Shown here: in pieces, positions 6,083 through 8,491 of the stretch
Position numbering within the stretch: the first letter of the stretch is position 1
Layout: each line of letters opens with the position of its first letter
DNA from: Candidatus Dormiibacterota bacterium
Lineage (GTDB): Bacteria > Chloroflexota > Dormibacteria > Dormibacterales > Dormibacteraceae
Assembly: GCA_955652585.1 (NCBI GenBank)
Contig: CATPBF010000030.1
Location: 1-8,491, forward strand
Length of the DNA stretch: 8,491 bases
Direction: 5' to 3'
The notes under the pieces: model-generated
Told to the model about the DNA's origin: nothing
Database searches by the model: none
Seen by the model: only the letters and a program-made list of their open reading frames with translations
Position numbers and translations under genes: made by a program

Positions 6083-6711
6083 CCGACGTTTCGCTTCATC
6101 CAGTCGTTGAGTGGGCCCGAGTCCTTGAAAACTTTGACTATTTGCTTGCGGGCAGCCGCGCTGCCAAGCCACGGCTGCAGGCCAAGGTTCTTGTATATGT
6201 AGAGGAGCTTGCGCCTGAGCAGTCGCTCTCGCGGGTGGTCCTGCCCGAAACCGGGCGGCACCCGCTTGAGCTCCTCGCCACCAATCTTGTAACCAGCCCG
6301 TTCCAGCTTGGCCACGATCGCTACCAATTGCTTACCGGAGGCTTCCGCCGCGACCTTCTTTCGATACTTGTTCAGCTCCTGAGGTGTGAACTCGTAGCGG
6401 CCCGAGGCGACCGTCAGGCCGCGGGCGTCAAGCGAGAGATACCCTCCGTTGCCCTCCATGCCCGCGTAACCCGCGATGTTGGTCTTGTAGGGCGACTTGT
6501 CCTTCGAGAACCGGATGTCGCGGTTGGCACGGAACACCTTCCCAGGCCCATAGTCAGGCTCGAGCGACTCGATCAGCGCGACCATGGGGCCCCTGACCGC
6601 CTCTTCATAAATCGTGCGGTGGGCGTCGAAGTACTTCTTGGAGTTGTCGAGCTCGAGCCCGATGAAGAAGCGCTGACACTCTTCAGGCCAGCCTTTGAAC
6701 GCGTTCGCCAC
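6079..6711 (-). CDS. DUF2461 family protein (TIGR02453-type)
   Basis: This 210-residue protein is recognisable as DUF2461 from the N-terminal FFIGLELDNSKKYFDAHR (15-32) and the strongly conserved RANRDIRFSKDKSPYKTNI (61-79). A segment YLSLDARGLTVASGRYEF (91-108) follows. Length is typical of the family, whose biochemical role is unknown to me. No membrane segment or signal peptide is seen, so it is probably cytoplasmic. The GTG start is supported by a good Shine-Dalgarno, TTGGAG, with GGAG ending 5 nt before the start. It is the first gene of the leftward cluster. Its TGA stop overlaps the TTG start of the GH13 gene, so the two are likely translated together. A functional link between them is not established. 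Confidence 0.88.
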   Translation of the reverse strand: MANAFKGWPEECQRFFIGLELDNSKKYFDAHRTIYEEAVRGPMVALIESLEPDYGPGKVFRANRDIRFSKDKSPYKTNIAGYAGMEGNGGYLSLDARGLTVASGRYEFTPQELNKYRKKVAAEASGKQLVAIVAKLERAGYKIGGEELKRVPPGFGQDHPRERLLRRKLLYIYKNLGLQPWLGSAAARKQIVKVFKDSGPLNDWMKRNVG

Positions 6712-6758
6712 GATGGCTCCAAGGATATCGCGCGACGGGAACCACCAAAATAACCGCT
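6712..6758. promoter_or_regulatory. Short divergent intergenic region between DUF2461 and the ABC exporter
   Basis: Only 47 bp separate the two divergent starts, so promoters for both directions must lie here or inside the opposite gene. The minus side holds the DUF2461 ribosome-binding site (CTCC at 6717-6720 on the plus strand, read as GGAG). The plus side has an AT-richer stretch, CCAAAATAA (6745-6753), shortly before the exporter GTG and no Shine-Dalgarno. I found no convincing -35/-10 pair on either strand. Confidence 0.4.
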
Positions 6759-7730
6759 GTGGGTGACGGGGTTGTGGACGCGGCGATCGAGACGCATGGA
6801 CTGCGACGTGTTTTCAAGACCCGAAAGCAGATCGTCGAGGCGGTGGCCGGTGTGGACCTCACGGTTCGCAACGGCGAGATCTTCGGGTTCCTCGGACCTA
6901 ATGGCGCCGGCAAGACGACCACGCTGCGCATGCTCGCCACGCTGTTGCCGCCGAGCGGCGGCAAGGCCACGGTCGCCGGCTGCGATCTGCTGACTCAGCC
7001 GGACCGCGTCCGCAAGCGGATCGGCTATGTGAGCCAGGCTGGCGGCTCGGACTACGAGGTGGTCGGGCGCTTCGAGCTGACCTTCCAGGGCCGCCTGTAT
7101 GGAATGACGCGCGAGGCGGCGAGCAAGCGGGCCGTCGAGCTCATCGAGATGCTGGAGCTGGAGGTATGCGCCGACCGAACCGTCAAGACGTACTCGGGTG
7201 GACAGAAGCGGCGCCTTGACATCGGGCTCGGGCTGGTGCACGACCCCAAGCTCTTGTTCCTGGACGAGCCCACCACCGGGCTCGACCCTCAGTCCCGCGC
7301 GCGCGTCTGGGACGAGGTGCGGCGCATGCATGATCGCGGCACGACCGTGTTCCTGACCACTCACTACCTGGACGAAGCGGACGCGCTTTGCGATCGGATC
7401 GCGATCATCGACTACGGCAAGATCGTGGCTGAAGGCACGCCCGAAGAGCTCAAGCGCGCGGTCGCCGGTGACGTCGTCACGCTGACCGTGGCCGGCTCAC
7501 CCCAGGCCGCACTGGACAGCCTGAAGGAGCAGCCGTACGTACGCGAAGCCTCGATCGAAGATGGAACCGTCCGGCTCTATGTCGATCGGGGCGAGGTCGC
7601 GATGCCGGCGATCCTGCGCCAGCTCGACGCGGCCGGCCTGCAGCTGCTGACCATCGGGCTGCACCGGCCGAGCCTGGACGACGTCTTCCTCCGCCAGACG
7701 GGCCGCTCGCTGCGCGAGGTGGCGGCATGA
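6759..7730 (+). CDS. ABC exporter ATP-binding protein (DrrA/ABC-2 type)
   Basis: This 323-residue nucleotide-binding subunit powers an ABC-2 exporter at the cytoplasmic membrane. Walker A is GPNGAGKTT (46-54), the Q-loop Q93 lies in YVSQAGG, the ABC signature is YSGGQKRR (145-152), Walker B is LLFLDEPTTGLD (165-176), and the H-loop is H202 in TTHYLDEADAL. All catalytic motifs are intact. Residues from about 225 form the C-terminal extension of the daunorubicin-resistance (DrrA) subfamily, ending with LHRPSLDDVFLRQTGRSLRE. The GTG start lacks a Shine-Dalgarno; a GTG at 6774 is a possible alternative. The stop overlaps the permease start (ATGA), so the pair is a single operon. The substrate, whether drug, lipid or other hydrophobic molecule, cannot be told from sequence. 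Confidence 0.95.
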   Translation: MGDGVVDAAIETHGLRRVFKTRKQIVEAVAGVDLTVRNGEIFGFLGPNGAGKTTTLRMLATLLPPSGGKATVAGCDLLTQPDRVRKRIGYVSQAGGSDYEVVGRFELTFQGRLYGMTREAASKRAVELIEMLELEVCADRTVKTYSGGQKRRLDIGLGLVHDPKLLFLDEPTTGLDPQSRARVWDEVRRMHDRGTTVFLTTHYLDEADALCDRIAIIDYGKIVAEGTPEELKRAVAGDVVTLTVAGSPQAALDSLKEQPYVREASIEDGTVRLYVDRGEVAMPAILRQLDAAGLQLLTIGLHRPSLDDVFLRQTGRSLREVAA

Positions 7731-8488
7731 AGCTGCTCCGCGACGTCTGGCTCGTGTTCGGTCGCTATTTCTGGATTTTCACCCACAACCCAGCCTGGGT
7801 CGTCATCGGCGTCGTCCAGCCGCTGCTCTACCTGATCCTCTTCGCGCCCTTGCTGAAGCCACTCGCCTCGACGCCCGGTTTCCCCAAAGGAGGCGCCTAC
7901 AACGTCTTCGTGCCCGGGCTGCTCGTCCAGCTCGGATTGTTCGGGGCGGCCGGCGTCGGCTTCAGCCTGATCTCCGAGCTTCGGATCGGTGTGATCGAGA
8001 GGCTGCGCGTCACGCCTGTGAGCCGGGTGGCGCTGCTGCTGGGACGGGCGCTTCGCGATGTCGTCACGATCCTCCTGCAGTCGCTGATCCTGATCCTGCT
8101 GGCGCTTCCGTTCGGCCTCAACATCAACGTGATCGGGGTCGTGGTCGTGCTTGCGCTGATCGCTCTGATCGGACTGCTGACGGCATCGGTCGCGTATGCG
8201 GTCGCGCTGTGGACGCGCAGCGAGAACAGCTACGCGCCGATCATCTTCACGTCGACGCTTCCGATCCTCCTTCTGTCCGGCGTCTTGCTGCCCATGGGCC
8301 TCGCGCCGTCATGGCTCCGCAACATCGCGCTGGCGAACCCGCTCTCATATGCGGTCGACGCGGCCCGCGCCGTATTCCTCGGCCACCTCGGCGATCCCAG
8401 CGTGGTCAAGGGCGTCGTGATCATGGCCGTGCTCTGTCTCATCTCCATTGTTCTGGGCGCGCGCGCGTTCGGCCGCGCCGTGGCTTGA
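7727..8488 (+). CDS. ABC-2 type exporter permease (DrrB-like)
   Basis: This 253-residue integral membrane protein is the partner of the preceding ATPase. About six hydrophobic segments are visible, near residues 24-43, 60-82, 112-130, 134-160, 170-192 and 228-248. Between the second and third lies the ABC2 coupling stretch ISELRIGVIERLRVTPVSR, which contacts the ATPase. ANPLSYAVDAARAVF, before the last segment, is another hallmark of DrrB-type permeases. The ATG start overlaps the ATPase stop by 4 nt and has a good ribosome-binding sequence, GAGGTGG (7716-7722), 4 nt upstream. The gene is complete; its stop lies 3 nt from the window edge. One ATPase and one 250-residue permease imply a functional dimer of each. 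The substrate is unknown. Confidence 0.93.
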   Translation: MKLLRDVWLVFGRYFWIFTHNPAWVVIGVVQPLLYLILFAPLLKPLASTPGFPKGGAYNVFVPGLLVQLGLFGAAGVGFSLISELRIGVIERLRVTPVSRVALLLGRALRDVVTILLQSLILILLALPFGLNINVIGVVVVLALIALIGLLTASVAYAVALWTRSENSYAPIIFTSTLPILLLSGVLLPMGLAPSWLRNIALANPLSYAVDAARAVFLGHLGDPSVVKGVVIMAVLCLISIVLGARAFGRAVA

Positions 8489-8491
8489 CCC

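Noticed and set aside
5114..6202. 362-codon open frame on the plus strand opposite the GH13 gene
   Set aside because: It is antisense to a clearly functional enzyme, shows no recognisable domain, and runs into the end of DUF2461.
6573..7364. 263-codon minus-strand frame across the divergent promoter and ABC ATPase
   Set aside because: It is antisense to the intact ATPase motifs and the start of DUF2461, with no recognisable domain.
6759..8488. ABC exporter as part of a biosynthetic cluster or defence system
   Set aside because: No biosynthetic, immunity or toxin gene lies beside it in the window, and ATPase-permease pairs of this type are widespread as stand-alone exporters.

Overview
The window is GC-rich throughout and densely coding. 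It reads as a chromosomal segment from a high-GC soil-type bacterium. The CYTH-CHAD protein, SixA-like phosphatase, alkylation-repair protein and DrrAB-like exporter resemble what is common in Actinomycetota and Chloroflexota-related lineages (including Dormibacterota-like groups). No rRNA or other phylogenetic marker is present, so this placement is an inference. I saw no tRNA, rRNA, CRISPR array, transposase or prophage gene.

From 6711 leftwards, six genes lie on the minus strand. In transcription order they are a DUF2461 protein, a GH13 alpha-glucosidase that starts on a TTG overlapping the DUF2461 stop, polyphosphate kinase ppk1, a CYTH-CHAD protein, a SixA-like histidine phosphatase, and the first 36 codons of a DNA alkylation repair (AlkD-type) gene cut by the left edge. 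The last three minus-strand genes, with ppk1, form a polyphosphate module: Ppk1 makes polyP, the CHAD domain is a polyP-binding fold, CYTH folds hydrolyse or transfer triphosphates, and the SixA-like enzyme belongs to a family acting on phosphohistidine. From 6759 rightwards, two plus-strand genes encode an ABC-2 type exporter (ATPase and permease, overlapping by 4 bases).

The points of most interest are non-coding or at gene starts. Three 7-nt units spaced exactly 11 nt apart, similar to the PhoP/PHO-box layout, lie upstream of ppk1 with a TTGACA hexamer. A strong hairpin sits 1 nt after the ppk1 stop and covers the leader of the CYTH-CHAD gene. The first canonical start of the CYTH-CHAD gene would remove two glutamates of the ExExK signature, which is encoded just upstream in frame behind an ATT codon. 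A palindromic CCCTCTCCC-type repeat is inserted in frame inside the CYTH domain. Alternative short hairpins surround the sixA start codon. No wholly new system is evident; the polyP module and its control signals are the strongest lead.
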